From assembly GCA_937926175.1 (NCBI GenBank), contig CALANV010000001.1, positions 1 to 60,459 on the forward strand: DNA of 60,459 nucleotides. Reading direction: 5' to 3'. The stretch is from an uncultured Rhodospirillales bacterium (GTDB lineage: Bacteria > Pseudomonadota > Alphaproteobacteria > CACIAM-22H2). The translations under genes were made by a program, and so were the position numbers. The notes beneath the pieces were generated by a model. The model searched no databases. It saw nothing but the letters and a program-made list of their open reading frames with translations, and had not been told where the DNA came from. This document shows positions 19,827 to 29,415 of this stretch, one piece after another. Positions within the stretch are counted from its first letter, which is position 1. Every line of letters starts with the position of its first letter.

Positions 19827-20127
19827 ATTAACACCATGTTTCACGCGCAGTCACATATCGCAGTTGCGAAGATCAGCTGGTGCGTCCTGCTGGCGAGCTG
19901 CGCAAAACCAGAATTCCGTGCCCCGTGATGCGTGACGCGACGTGGTGACGTCGCGTCGGGATCCGGGGCCATACTTCCAGCAAAAACCATAAAGCTGTCA
20001 GCACGCTGACGGCAGGCCTTTGCCAGGCGCCTGCGTCCGTACGAACCCCTGGCAGCACGCCCCGTGCCCAGGACCTGGGTCCAGGCATCAACCTTCAACA
20101 AGATCTCTCGATGTGGAGGGACAGATC

Positions 20128-20562
20128 ATGAACCAGCCGGACATCATTCTCAGCCGCCGCGATTTCCGACGGCTCGATACGCTGCTTGGCGGCGCCGTCA
20201 TCGATCGGATTGGGAAGGTCGGCGAATTTCTCCTCGACGAGCTCAGCCGTGCCCGCGTGCTGCCGGATCAGGACGTTCCGGCGAACGTGGTAACGATGCA
20301 TGCCACGGTCCGATTCCGCGACGACGAGTCTGGTCGCATCAGCACCGCGCGCCTCGTTTATCCAGAGGAGGCCCGCCAGCAGCCCGGCGGAATTTCCGTC
20401 CTGACACCGGTCGGCGCGGCGCTGCTTGGCGTATCGGCCGGCGATTCGATCTCGTATGAGACGCCCGATGGCCGCGTGAAGTCGCTAACCGTCATCGAGG
20501 TCACTCACGAGGACGAGACGGCGAATGCATTGGAGACAGATGCCGCCGATCGTGACGGCTGA
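20128..20562 (+). CDS. rnk: Regulator of nucleoside diphosphate kinase (Rnk-type, GreA/GreB C-terminal domain)
   Basis: A 144-aa protein. The N-terminal segment PDIILSRRDFRRLDTLL and the Rnk/GreA-B C-terminal fold (VTMHATVRFRDD, ARLVYPEEA, ISVLTPVGAALLGVSAGDSI) match Rnk proteins, which bind RNA polymerase near the secondary channel. The C-terminus carries extra acidic residues. The ATG has GGAGGG nine bases upstream. It is a single gene. Confidence 0.88.
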   Translation: MNQPDIILSRRDFRRLDTLLGGAVIDRIGKVGEFLLDELSRARVLPDQDVPANVVTMHATVRFRDDESGRISTARLVYPEEARQQPGGISVLTPVGAALLGVSAGDSISYETPDGRVKSLTVIEVTHEDETANALETDAADRDG

Positions 20563-20644
20563 TGGCGCGCGGGCCATGCGCCGACCACCGGGGCCGGAAT
20601 TGGTCACGTAATCTCTTGGCGCTCTTGACCTATTGCTGGTGACA

Positions 20645-20670
20645 GGCCCGGGGCTCCAGCGCTCCGGGCC
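20645..20670. terminator. Possible bidirectional hairpin between rnk and a lipoprotein gene
   Basis: GGCCCGG / CCGGGCC with a 12-base loop, flanked by TGACA and TGTCA-like outer bases. It lies between two convergent genes. No strong T-tract is present, so confidence is low. Confidence 0.3.
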
Positions 20671-20754
20671 ATTGTCATCGGTGCCCGTCTTGAGCGTTGG
20701 CACCGCTCAGTTCAGACCGAACGGCGGTGCCGTTTTCGGTGACGACCCGGCCGA

Positions 20755-21000
20755 CTACCACCACATGCGACCCCAGCCGTACCCCGGCGGATAGGGTAGC
20801 CACGCCGGCGCGTTATAGCCATAGCGTCGCGCGAGACTCTCCCGTTGCAGGCAACCGGCGAACTCGTTCGAGCCTTGCTCGAATCCATACGCCTCGCATC
20901 GGGCCGTATCTCTTGCGCGCAACGCCTCGGCAGACTGACAACCAGCAACCATGAGCCCGGCAAGTCCGCCGAAGAGGGCGAATGCTATCCGAGTAGTCAT
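20755..21000 (-). CDS. Small lipoprotein (81 aa)
   Basis: Starts MTTRIAFALFGGLAGLMVAG and has the lipobox VAGC (Cys21), then a short soluble region with two more Cys. The tail is Trp/Tyr/Pro-rich, ending GYGWGRMWW. The ATG at 21000 is chosen because the signal peptide starts there. A GAGGGGCAG stretch precedes it. The family is not recognised, but such tails are common in alphaproteobacterial surface lipoproteins. Confidence 0.65.
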   Translation of the reverse strand: MTTRIAFALFGGLAGLMVAGCQSAEALRARDTARCEAYGFEQGSNEFAGCLQRESLARRYGYNAPAWLPYPPGYGWGRMWW

Positions 21001-21210
21001 GCCCTGCCCCTCTTCCCGGCAGCCGCAAGTATACGCGCCCGGTGCGAGGAACAGCACTTATGCCTTCGTCTATCCCGGAGGAGCGAATGCCAAACCGCCG
21101 GCCGTATCTCCCATGGAACGAAGAACGGCAAGGCTCGTTCATCATCGGGTGGCCCCGGCGCGAGGCCGGCTGGCCAACAGCTATGTCCTGGCAAATCAAG
21201 AATTTCGTCC

Positions 21211-21690
21211 ATGAACGAGACGGTCTGGCAGATCATCGATCAGCTCTTGGCGTTTCACCAGAGGCCGGGGCGCGACTTCACGCCGATCGATGCGCTGAAC
21301 CGGCTTTTCGCCCGCCATGTCCGCCACCAACGACTGCGAGGCATGCCCCGGCTGGATCGCAGCACCTGCGTGGCGACACTTGAGTCATGGACGGTCGACG
21401 ATCTGAAGCGCCTCGTCCGCTGGCACGGGCGGGCGCGGCCACGGTTCGAAAGTTATCCCATCGTTGTCGTGCGATGCGGCGACCGATTCTTTGTCCTTGA
21501 CGGCAACAACCGCACCAACAAATGGATCGCCGAGAAGCGGAACGGATACTGCGACGTCATCGTCATCCGCCCCGTGGTCGTTGCTGCCGCGACGGACCCC
21601 ACGATTGCCTGGACGAAATGGTGGCGGAACGCATGGCGCCATGCCGTCGAACGCGCCCTCGGACGCGCCGCCGCGACGCTCTACAAATGA
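21211..21690 (+). CDS. ParB/Srx-like fold hypothetical protein
   Basis: A 159-aa protein. The central part YPIVVVRCGDRFFVLDGNNR then TNKWIAEKRNGYCDVIVI resembles the ParB N-terminal/sulfiredoxin-like fold with its DGxxR motif. The ends are basic and Trp-rich (WTKWWRNAWRHAVERALGR). It lacks the helix-turn-helix of chromosome-partitioning ParB and stands alone, so a partition role is unlikely. A nuclease, ATPase or nucleotide-binding role is possible. The start is the ATG at the first conserved-looking residue. Confidence 0.5.
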   Translation: MNETVWQIIDQLLAFHQRPGRDFTPIDALNRLFARHVRHQRLRGMPRLDRSTCVATLESWTVDDLKRLVRWHGRARPRFESYPIVVVRCGDRFFVLDGNNRTNKWIAEKRNGYCDVIVIRPVVVAAATDPTIAWTKWWRNAWRHAVERALGRAAATLYK

Positions 21691-21850
21691 GATCCCCGAC
21701 CGGCAAAACTGACACCACGCCGCGCACCATTCCTTGCAGCGAATGGATACGTTCGAGCGAGCCGGCCCGGCCTGCCGACCAAACGAATCGTCGACCCGTC
21801 GACGCTGCACTGTGTTTGCGACGGCCATGTAACGAGCCGCTGGAGGCGCT

Positions 21851-22933
21851 TTGCACCTCGACGTGATCGACGCTTCGGAAAGACCCGGCAAAACGACACA
21901 CAGACGTCAGCGGCTGTCGCCGCAGCATTTCGAACCCCGCGTGTGCAGCATCGTCGGCCGGATTGCCGAGCCAAGGTACCGATGCCGCACGAGGCCGACG
22001 GGAAGGGCTTCCGACATCGACCGCGATCAGCGTCTCTCCAAGGCGCGGGACGCGGCCCGGGATCATTGGTTCAAACGCTATCTGTCGCGGCCGCTCGAGA
22101 GCACCGTGGTCCATGCCGGCCTGAAACTATTCGGAATGCTACCGATCGATATGGCCTCGGCGCTTGGCGGCCTGATCGCACGCGCCATCGGGCCGCACCT
22201 TGGCATATCGCACCGCGCGCGCCGCAATCTTCAGCTCGTCTACCCCCGCATGCCGGCGCATCAGGTCGAGGCGATCGTCCGCGGTATGTGGGAAAACCTG
22301 GGCCGTGTCGCCGCGGAATATCCGCATCTCAAGAACATCGCGGCACGCGTCGAACTCGTGGGGGCCGAGCACATCGGCGGAGCTTTGGCCCGTGGCAAGC
22401 CGATCATCTACTTCGCCGCACATCTCGGCAACTGGGAGGTCGCGCCGCCAGTCGCGGCCCGCCATGGCACACCGCTCAATCTGCTTTATCGGCCGCCCAA
22501 CAATCCGTGGGTCGACGTTCTCGTGCGCCGCTGCCGTCCAGAGGGCGCGGCGCTCAGATTCGTCCCGAAGGGAATCGCGGGACTACGCCTCATCGTGCGC
22601 CGTCTCGCGGCAGGCCAGCATCTCGGCATCATCATCGATCAAAAGATAAGGAAGGGTGTCCCGGTCCCGTTCCTGGGGCGCGAGGCGATGACGACGCGCG
22701 CGATCGCATACCTGGCCCTGAAGTTCGACTGCGCCGTCCTTCCCGTCCAGATCGAACGCGTACGCGGCGCCTATTTCCGGCTGACGGTCCACCCGCCCGT
22801 CGATCTGTCACCGACCGGCAACCGCAAGGCCGACGTGCGGGCGATCACCGAACGCCTCAGTTCGATCATCGAGAGCTGGATCCACCGTCGTCCCGAGCAG
22901 TGGCTGTGGCTGCATCGCCGTTGGCCCGACTGA
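21851..22933 (+). CDS. LpxL/HtrB-family lipid A acyltransferase-like protein
   Basis: Inner-membrane acyltransferase of the lysophospholipid/lauroyl family. Visible are the N-terminal hydrophobic region (VVHAGLKLFGMLPIDMASAL), RARRNLQLVYPRM, the catalytic HLGNWE motif, IIIDQKIRKGVPVPFLGR and the C-terminal PEQWLWLHRRWP. The frame opens with TTG at 21851. A GTG near 21938 is another option and the first 60-70 residues are not family-like, so the start is uncertain. It may add a secondary acyl chain to lipid A or an ornithine-type lipid. Confidence 0.82.
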   Translation: MHLDVIDASERPGKTTHRRQRLSPQHFEPRVCSIVGRIAEPRYRCRTRPTGRASDIDRDQRLSKARDAARDHWFKRYLSRPLESTVVHAGLKLFGMLPIDMASALGGLIARAIGPHLGISHRARRNLQLVYPRMPAHQVEAIVRGMWENLGRVAAEYPHLKNIAARVELVGAEHIGGALARGKPIIYFAAHLGNWEVAPPVAARHGTPLNLLYRPPNNPWVDVLVRRCRPEGAALRFVPKGIAGLRLIVRRLAAGQHLGIIIDQKIRKGVPVPFLGREAMTTRAIAYLALKFDCAVLPVQIERVRGAYFRLTVHPPVDLSPTGNRKADVRAITERLSSIIESWIHRRPEQWLWLHRRWPD

Positions 22934-22984
22934 CGGGCAGACCGGGACATCCGATGTCGGAAAACCGGGATCGTGACGCCCGCC

Positions 22985-24085
22985 TCAATCACCACCGGGT
23001 CCCCCCACCTGCACGAACGGAGCGTCGACCGACTTGCGCAGTCGCGCACGTGACGGACGATGCCGTGCGATGAGAGACTCGTATAGCTGAACGTGATCCG
23101 CCGCCATGCGCATGGCCGAAAAGCGCCGGCGGAAGACGTCGCGAATACGATGGCGATTGAGGCGACAGACATCGGCAACGGCGGCCGCTGCCTGCGCGAC
23201 GTCGTCGACGATGTAGCCGGTAACGCCGGGCTCGAGCACCTCCGGCACCGAACCGCGCCGGAAGGCGATCACGGGCGTACCGCAGGCCATGGCCTCGATC
23301 ATCACCAGCCCGAATGGCTCGGGCCAGTCGATCGGAAACAGCAGCGCATGGGCGCCGGCAAGAAGGCGCATCTTGTCCGCCTCGTTGAGTTCGCCCACGT
23401 ACTCGACGCCGGGCAGCGACAGCAGTGGCCGGATTTCGGCCTCAAAATAGGCTGCATCAACGGGGTCGACCTTCGCCGCGATCTTGATCGGCCATCCGGC
23501 ACGCCGTGCGATCTCGATCGCGAGATCGGGCCGCTTCTCGGGCGAGATGCGGCCGAGGAACACCAGGTAGTCGTGCCGGCCCGTGTCGGCGACCGCGAGG
23601 ACGTCGGGCAGGCCATGATAGATCGTGCCGACCCAGTTGACGTCGGGGACGGGCAGACGCTGCGCGTCGGAGATCGATACCAGCGGGAATCCCCTGAACT
23701 CGTGCAGACGCTGCTTCATGATCGGTATGTCGAGACGACCATGCACCGTCGTCAGACACGGCGTCGCGCAGTTGGCGAAGACCGGAAACTCATACCACGC
23801 GGTATGAAAATGGATGATGTCGAACTCGGCAGACTCGGCGAGAACCCGCTGCATCATCTGCTCGTGGATCTCGATCGGATCGCCGATCTCGGGCGCAAGC
23901 CGCAGCGAACGTTCGCAGCACGCGCGCAGTTCCGCCGACGTGCCCGAGTCGGCGGAAGCATAGAGCGTAACCTCGTGGCCGAGCTTGACGAGCGCATCCG
24001 TAAGATAGGCGACGACGCGCTCGGTACCGCCATAGGTCTGCGGCGGTACGCTTTCGGTCAAAGGCGCGACTTGGGCAATACGCAT
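22985..24085 (-). CDS. Glycosyltransferase family 4
   Basis: A 366-aa cytoplasmic or membrane-associated glycosyltransferase with the GT-B fold. The N-terminal TYGGTERVVAYLTDAL and HFHTAWYEFPVF are acceptor-side features. The C-terminal donor site includes FLGRISPEKRPDLAIEIA and EPFGLVMIEAMACGTPVIAF, the EX7E motif. The start ATG at 24085 begins MRIAQVAPL. It is 59 bases downstream of the ABC exporter gene on the same strand, likely one operon. The sugar donor is unknown. Confidence 0.88.
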   Translation of the reverse strand: MRIAQVAPLTESVPPQTYGGTERVVAYLTDALVKLGHEVTLYASADSGTSAELRACCERSLRLAPEIGDPIEIHEQMMQRVLAESAEFDIIHFHTAWYEFPVFANCATPCLTTVHGRLDIPIMKQRLHEFRGFPLVSISDAQRLPVPDVNWVGTIYHGLPDVLAVADTGRHDYLVFLGRISPEKRPDLAIEIARRAGWPIKIAAKVDPVDAAYFEAEIRPLLSLPGVEYVGELNEADKMRLLAGAHALLFPIDWPEPFGLVMIEAMACGTPVIAFRRGSVPEVLEPGVTGYIVDDVAQAAAAVADVCRLNRHRIRDVFRRRFSAMRMAADHVQLYESLIARHRPSRARLRKSVDAPFVQVGGPGGD

Positions 24086-24144
24086 GCTTCCTCGCAAGTT
24101 GAAGTTGGCGGGTCGGAGGGAAGAAGGCCCAGGTGATGCAACGA

Positions 24145-25980
24145 TCAGTCTCCGGCGTCTGCGGCAACCGACCGGTAGCTGTCGCCGTGCGATGGGATGC
24201 CCGAAATGCGGCGTGCACGGCGGCGGCCAGGCACCGGGGCGCGCATCTGCATCCGCCACAGGCGACCGAAGGGCCCATTACGACGCGCGAGCTCGATCGG
24301 GGCGCCGTCCTCGACGATGCGTCCGTCCCTCATCACGATCACGCGGTCAAATCCGGCGATGGTCGATAGGCGGTGAGCGATGGCCAGCACCGTTCGCCCG
24401 CGCATGAGCCGGGCGACTGCCTCCTGCACCGCGCGCTCCGCCTCGGTATCGAGGGCGGAGGTCGCTTCATCGAGCAGCACGATGGGTGCGTCGGCAAGGA
24501 TCGCCCGCGCGATGCCGATCCGTTGGCGCTGCCCGCCGGACAGGCGGACGCCGCGCTCGCCGACGATCGTCGCGTAACCTTCCGGAAGTTCCTCGATGAA
24601 CTCGTGACAATGTGCCGCCTTGGCCGCCTCGATCACCTCCTCGTCCGAGGCGTCCGGCCGCCCGTAGCGGATGTTCTCCATCACGGAACGATGGAACAAC
24701 ACCACATCCTGCGGCACGAGCGCGATGGCACGGCGCAGGCTGTCCTGCGTCATCAATGCGATATCCTTTCCGTCGACCGAGATCCGGCCGGTTTCGACGG
24801 GATACAGCCGCTGCAGAAGCGCAAGCAGCGTACTCTTGCCGGCACCGGACGGGCCGACGATCGCGACCTTCTGGCCGCTCGGGATGTGCAGCGTGACATG
24901 TTCCAGAATCCGGCGGCCGTCCGGGTATGCGAACGTGACGTTTTCGAAGGTGATCTCGCCAATGCAACGGACGAGTGGCACCGAATTCGGCCGGTCGGGA
25001 AGATCATGCGGCGTGGTCAGCTCGTCCAGCGCGTCGCCGAGCCGGCTCCAGTGGTGCGTCAACTCGACAAAGGCGACCACGAGATCGCGCGAGGCGTCCA
25101 GAAGCGCGACGCTGAACGACCCGATCACGACCACTTCGCCGGCGCTGATCACGCCACGCTCCCACAGCAGCACGCCCCAGACGAACATGCCGCCGGTGAG
25201 CGCAACGACGCACAGCGCATGGCCGGTACGGAGGTACTCGATATAGGACAACGCGCGGCGGTGCGCCGCCAGCTCGACGCCAAGCCGGTCCTTCAGTCGG
25301 GCGCACTCCCGTGCAGCTGCGGCAAATGCGCGCACCGTACCGTGATTGCCCACGACGTCGACGATCTCGCCGCCGGTCTCGGCGGCACGGCGTGCATACG
25401 CGGCATGCAGCGGCTGTCCCCGCGCCGCCCCCACTGCCATGACGGCGGCGATCAGCGCGGCCGCGCCGGCGAGCACGAGCGCCATCACCGGCTGGATGAT
25501 GGCGAGGCTGATGATCGACGCAACGATCGCCGCGGCGGGCGGGATGGCGTTCCAGGTCAGCGCGTTCTCGATCGTGAAGACGGCGGTTGCGGCCGTATTC
25601 ACGCGGTTCGCCAGCGCACCGGCGAATCGCTCGCTGAAGAACCGCACGGAGTGGCCAAGCAGGTGCCGGAACAGGTCGAGGCGCAAGTCGGCGCCGACCG
25701 CCGGAAACGTGCGCGCGCCGATCCATCCGGCGATCCGCCAGCACAGGTAGTCGCCGCAGATCAAGCCAATGACGAGGACGAGCGCGCTCCAGACGGCCTG
25801 CATCTGCTGCGGGCCGCCGGCGACCGCGTCCACGAGGAACTTCAGCGAGTATCGCGCCCCGACGGATGCGGCGACTGCGGCCAGCACGGCGGCCAGGAGC
25901 ATGCCGTGCGACCAGCGATATCGCCAGACGTAGTGCGCGAGAAATGAAAGCGGATGGCGTGGAATTTCGACTGACCGCAT
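24145..25980 (-). CDS. ABC exporter, fused permease-ATPase (MsbA-like)
   Basis: A 611-aa half-transporter. Six membrane helices lie in residues 1-320, then a nucleotide-binding domain with Walker A GPSGAGKSTLL, signature LSGGQRQR, Walker B IVLLDEAT and the H-loop AHRLSTI. There is no N-terminal C39 peptidase domain, so it is not a classical bacteriocin or RTX exporter. The neighbouring LpxL-like and GT4 genes hint at lipid or glycolipid flipping, by context only. Confidence 0.88.
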   Translation of the reverse strand: MRSVEIPRHPLSFLAHYVWRYRWSHGMLLAAVLAAVAASVGARYSLKFLVDAVAGGPQQMQAVWSALVLVIGLICGDYLCWRIAGWIGARTFPAVGADLRLDLFRHLLGHSVRFFSERFAGALANRVNTAATAVFTIENALTWNAIPPAAAIVASIISLAIIQPVMALVLAGAAALIAAVMAVGAARGQPLHAAYARRAAETGGEIVDVVGNHGTVRAFAAAARECARLKDRLGVELAAHRRALSYIEYLRTGHALCVVALTGGMFVWGVLLWERGVISAGEVVVIGSFSVALLDASRDLVVAFVELTHHWSRLGDALDELTTPHDLPDRPNSVPLVRCIGEITFENVTFAYPDGRRILEHVTLHIPSGQKVAIVGPSGAGKSTLLALLQRLYPVETGRISVDGKDIALMTQDSLRRAIALVPQDVVLFHRSVMENIRYGRPDASDEEVIEAAKAAHCHEFIEELPEGYATIVGERGVRLSGGQRQRIGIARAILADAPIVLLDEATSALDTEAERAVQEAVARLMRGRTVLAIAHRLSTIAGFDRVIVMRDGRIVEDGAPIELARRNGPFGRLWRMQMRAPVPGRRRARRISGIPSHGDSYRSVAADAGD

Positions 25981-26654
25981 TCGAGGTTATGCAACTCGCT
26001 ATCAGCTCAACTGTGTGGCTATGTGGCGCACGTACCGTGCGCGGTCACCTTTTCCCGGTGACACGAACCGTCCAACGATGAAGACTCTCGGATTATTCCA
26101 GGCTGGCGGCCCAACCTCCTACGGCCGGGTCAGAAAACGGCTGCGCGGACTTGTCACGTCGTGGACGTCAGCGATGGCATATGGTTCCGCCATGAGGGAG
26201 GAAACGGTAGGGGTGTACACAAACGGCGAGCGAAGCCATATATCCACCTCTCTCGCGTCGTGTATCGCGCCGGAAATCCACCGCGCGGCCGCCCGCGCAT
26301 GACAATCGCTCATGCCAACTATTCCAAACCCAACTATTCCAAACTCCAAACGCGTCGCGACGGCGGTTGGGGCAATGACAAATTGGGGACGCCGTGACAA
26401 GTCGCGGATGCCCCGCACAATCGGCCGCGGGATGGGACGTTTCGAGGCCGGTGCCAGGCCGGCCCCGTGGCTTCACGGGGGGTCGCCCGCGTTCGGCGCT
26501 TCCCCTTGGGCTTGCCAAGCTTGGCGCGTCAAACGACGTCGCAGCGGGACGCGATCGCGGCGTGCCACGGCGCCGCCGAGACCAGGCCCATGCCCCGAAG
26601 ACCGGGATGACCCGCGCTGAGCGCCGATGAGAGGCGCCTCTCCTTCCTGTGTGG
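25981..26654. other. 674-base gap left of the polysaccharide locus
   Basis: No supported gene. The local base composition shifts, with a short AT-richer stretch around 26300-26395. It contains the 15-bp tandem duplication listed separately. It separates the ABC-GT4 operon from the Wzc-like gene. Confidence 0.4.
26315..26344. repeat. 15-bp tandem duplication
   Basis: Two perfect adjacent copies of CCAACTATTCCAAAC, followed by a partial third TCCAAAC. The AT-rich unit stands out from the GC-rich background. Confidence 0.85.
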
Positions 26655-29072
26655 CTACGAGCCGGCGCCTTGCGGGTCAGGCCCTGCTGCCGCTTTCGCC
26701 GGACGCGGCAGGGCCAGGACCTGCTGACCGTAGTAGCGTCGGCACCGATAGTACACGTCGCCGGTATCGCCGAAGCCATACTTACGGTGCCTTCGCACAT
26801 CGGCACATGTGACCACCGCGCCGAGCACATTGGCGCCGAGCGTCCGCAGCATGTCGATGGTCGCCCCTACCTGCTTGCGGGGCGTGCATCCCCACCGGAC
26901 GGCGAGCGCAACGCCATCCACCATGCGGAAGATCGGGAGCATTTCCGGTGCGGCGACGGGCGGAGCGGTGTCGAAGAACACGAGGTCGTACGCGGCCGTT
27001 GCCCCGGCCAGCAGTCCCTCGATCTGCTGCAGGGAGCTCGCGCCGGGCGTCGTTTCGGGACATGTCATGTAGTGCATGCCCGTGACCGGGTCCACGCGCA
27101 CCGCGCGCTCGTGTTCCCCCCTTCCGTCGGCCGACGGTTCCGCGGGTCCCTCCTGCCCATCGCGTCGCCCGGCCCGGAGGTATTTTTCGACCATCGGCTT
27201 GCGCCAATCCGCATCGACGAGCAGGACCTTGTATCCGGCCATTGCGGACGTGCGAGCCAGCCATATCGCGAGCGTCGTCTTCCCCTCGAGCGGGCCGGCC
27301 GAGGTGACGACGATGGAACATGGCCGCTTCCATCCTGCAGCAGCCGTCAGCGCCTCCAGCGTAGCCCTTACGGCGTCCCGGGACATGCGCCCGTTCGGGT
27401 TGAAGATCCGGTCCGCAATGGGCGTCCAGCGGCCCAGCCGGGACCGGACGCGCGGCACCAAGCCGAGGCCCGGAACTCCGAAAAACTTCCTAAACTCCGT
27501 CGGGCTCCGCAACCGGTCCTGCAACGCCTCGAGAAGAAGGGCAAGGCCGGTACCGGTCGCCGCAGCAAGCACGAAGCTCGCCGCGAAGAACGGCATATAC
27601 ATGGGAAAAGCCGGTGATCTCGGAATCGTCGCGAAGGAAATGACCCGCGCCTCTGCCATGTTCGATGCCGGGCCGACCGATGTCTCCTTGAGACGGTTGA
27701 GAAATGTCCGATAAAGCGTCCGCGTCGCTTCGGCTTCCCGTTCAAGGTCGGCCAGTTTCACCTCGGCCATGTCGGCAGAAGCGGCCCGTTGAATGGCTGC
27801 GGCGATGGCCTGCTCCAGGTTCCGTTCCCTTGCCCTTGCAACCTCGAGACTTTTCTGCAACGACGCTGCTATCTTTTGAATTTCGTCATCGATCCTGGCA
27901 CGCACGTCGCGCAGCTGGGCGCGCGCGCCGATGATGACGGGGTGATTGTCGCCCCGATAACGCGCGGCCGCCTCCGCTTCAAGCCGCCGCAGATGAGTCT
28001 CCTGCTCGTGAAGCGCCTGTATCGTGGGCGATTGCAGTACCTCGGGGACACTGTTCAGGTCGCCACCGGTCCGGATCAGATCGCGGACCTGCTGAAGCCG
28101 CGCCGCCGCGTGCGCACTGTCGGCGCGCGCATCGGTCAGATGCGTGTTCAGTTCCGCAAGCTGCTGCTTCAATATGGTCACGTCCGCATTGCCAGAAATT
28201 CCGCTGGCGATGAGTTGATTTTCCGCCCGATACCGTTGCACGGCTGTCTCGGCCCTCTGAACGTCTCCCTTAAGCCTCTGGACGTGCTCCGAAAGCCAAC
28301 GGTTCGCGCGTTCGGTCGCCTGCACCTTCCTCTCGAACTGATCCGCGACATACAGTTCCGCATGCATGTTCGCGAGTCTTGCCGCAAGCGCCGGATCGCG
28401 CGAGTCGACGGAAAGCTTGATGGTAAACGACCGACCATCCGTCCAGACCTCGAGATTCTTGGCGTACCTCTCGGCCGCGATGATGACCGGGTCTGTTACG
28501 GTCTCCGTTTTCTCATCCGCCGGGATAATCAGGTTGCGAACGGATGAGATGAGATCGCTCACTTGCTGCTTCAGTTCGGCTTGCCGTTCGGGTTCGAGCC
28601 AGAACAGCATCTTCCACGGAAGTCCTACATCCTTCTCGAGTTCCGGGTTGAACTCCGGAATCGTTGCGAGACCTGCCTTCCGTACGATCTGCTCGATGAG
28701 ACTCCTTGACCGAAGTACGTCGATTTCGCTCCGCAGCGCCGCTTCCTGCAGCGGCAGGGTCGACACCACTTCCTGAATATTGCTGATCCGCTCGTGACGC
28801 GGATCGACGAGGAGCACTACCTCGGCGCGATAGCGCGGCGTAACCGAGAGCGTCGCCGCCACGCCGATTGCGGTAACGACCAATGTGCATGCCACGATGA
28901 GCGAAAATCGGCGCCGGAGTCGACGCAGCAGTTCGGCGAAGTGGAAACCAGGTTCGTGTGCCGCTTCATCGTCCGTGTCTTGCCGAACCAGCACGGCTTC
29001 GAGCACTTCCGGTTCGTAACTTCGCCGTGCCAACCTCGTGATCGCTCCGTCGCTCGCGCCTGACACAGACAC
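26655..29072 (-). CDS. Wzc/GumC-type polysaccharide co-polymerase with BY-kinase domain
   Basis: An 805-aa inner-membrane protein controlling polysaccharide chain length and export. The N-terminal Wzz region starts near residue 40 (HFAELLRRLRRRFSLIVACT) with the first membrane helix. A long periplasmic coiled coil (about 230-470) and a second helix near 500 follow. The cytoplasmic kinase has Walker A SAGPLEGKTTLA (about 590-602), Walker A' LLVDADWRKP and Walker B LVFFDTAPP. The tail holds a tyrosine cluster (VYYRCRRYYGQQ) for autophosphorylation. It is the leftmost gene of the polysaccharide locus. Confidence 0.92.
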   Translation of the reverse strand: MSVSGASDGAITRLARRSYEPEVLEAVLVRQDTDDEAAHEPGFHFAELLRRLRRRFSLIVACTLVVTAIGVAATLSVTPRYRAEVVLLVDPRHERISNIQEVVSTLPLQEAALRSEIDVLRSRSLIEQIVRKAGLATIPEFNPELEKDVGLPWKMLFWLEPERQAELKQQVSDLISSVRNLIIPADEKTETVTDPVIIAAERYAKNLEVWTDGRSFTIKLSVDSRDPALAARLANMHAELYVADQFERKVQATERANRWLSEHVQRLKGDVQRAETAVQRYRAENQLIASGISGNADVTILKQQLAELNTHLTDARADSAHAAARLQQVRDLIRTGGDLNSVPEVLQSPTIQALHEQETHLRRLEAEAAARYRGDNHPVIIGARAQLRDVRARIDDEIQKIAASLQKSLEVARARERNLEQAIAAAIQRAASADMAEVKLADLEREAEATRTLYRTFLNRLKETSVGPASNMAEARVISFATIPRSPAFPMYMPFFAASFVLAAATGTGLALLLEALQDRLRSPTEFRKFFGVPGLGLVPRVRSRLGRWTPIADRIFNPNGRMSRDAVRATLEALTAAAGWKRPCSIVVTSAGPLEGKTTLAIWLARTSAMAGYKVLLVDADWRKPMVEKYLRAGRRDGQEGPAEPSADGRGEHERAVRVDPVTGMHYMTCPETTPGASSLQQIEGLLAGATAAYDLVFFDTAPPVAAPEMLPIFRMVDGVALAVRWGCTPRKQVGATIDMLRTLGANVLGAVVTCADVRRHRKYGFGDTGDVYYRCRRYYGQQVLALPRPAKAAAGPDPQGAGS

Positions 29073-29415
29073 CTCCCCGTTGACTTGATCAGGCCATCAC
29101 ACCGGCTGCGTTCTGCGCCGATCCAAGCTTCGGTCGAAAATACTGTGGAGATGGCGTATTTAGCTCGCCAGCCGATTGGCCGCGGGAAAAGCCGACACGC
29201 AAACATAACCAAATAATTGCTCCCTCATAGTGTCTCAAAGGGCGAGCGATTACCCCCTTCTCGCATCCCGCTGCGCTGCTTGTTTGGCATGCGCCGTCGG
29301 GGGTGCCGTTTGCAGAGCGCCTCATCCATGCGCTTGTGTCGTCGCAAGGGCCCGTCGCGGGGCTGCCGGTCCGCCGCCATCAGGTCGGATCAAACGGCCG
29401 CTCGGCGTCGCCCCA
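29073..29415. other. Intergenic region upstream of the Wzc-like gene
   Basis: 343 bases. An AT-rich patch at about 29140-29225 (GCAAACATAACCAAATAATT) is a likely promoter zone for the leftward Wzc-like gene. No gene is seen. Confidence 0.4.

Noticed and set aside
21087..21383. Small frame starting MPNRRPYLPWNEE with a GGAGGAG site
   Set aside because: It runs into the ParB-like gene in another frame and loses protein character after about 40 residues.
24145..25980. ABC exporter as the type I secretion partner of the RTX protein
   Set aside because: No C39-like domain, 21 kb away, no HlyD partner, and neighbours fit lipid export better.
26649..27617. Rightward 322-codon frame across the Wzc-like gene
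   Set aside because: Antisense to the kinase domain with no independent support.
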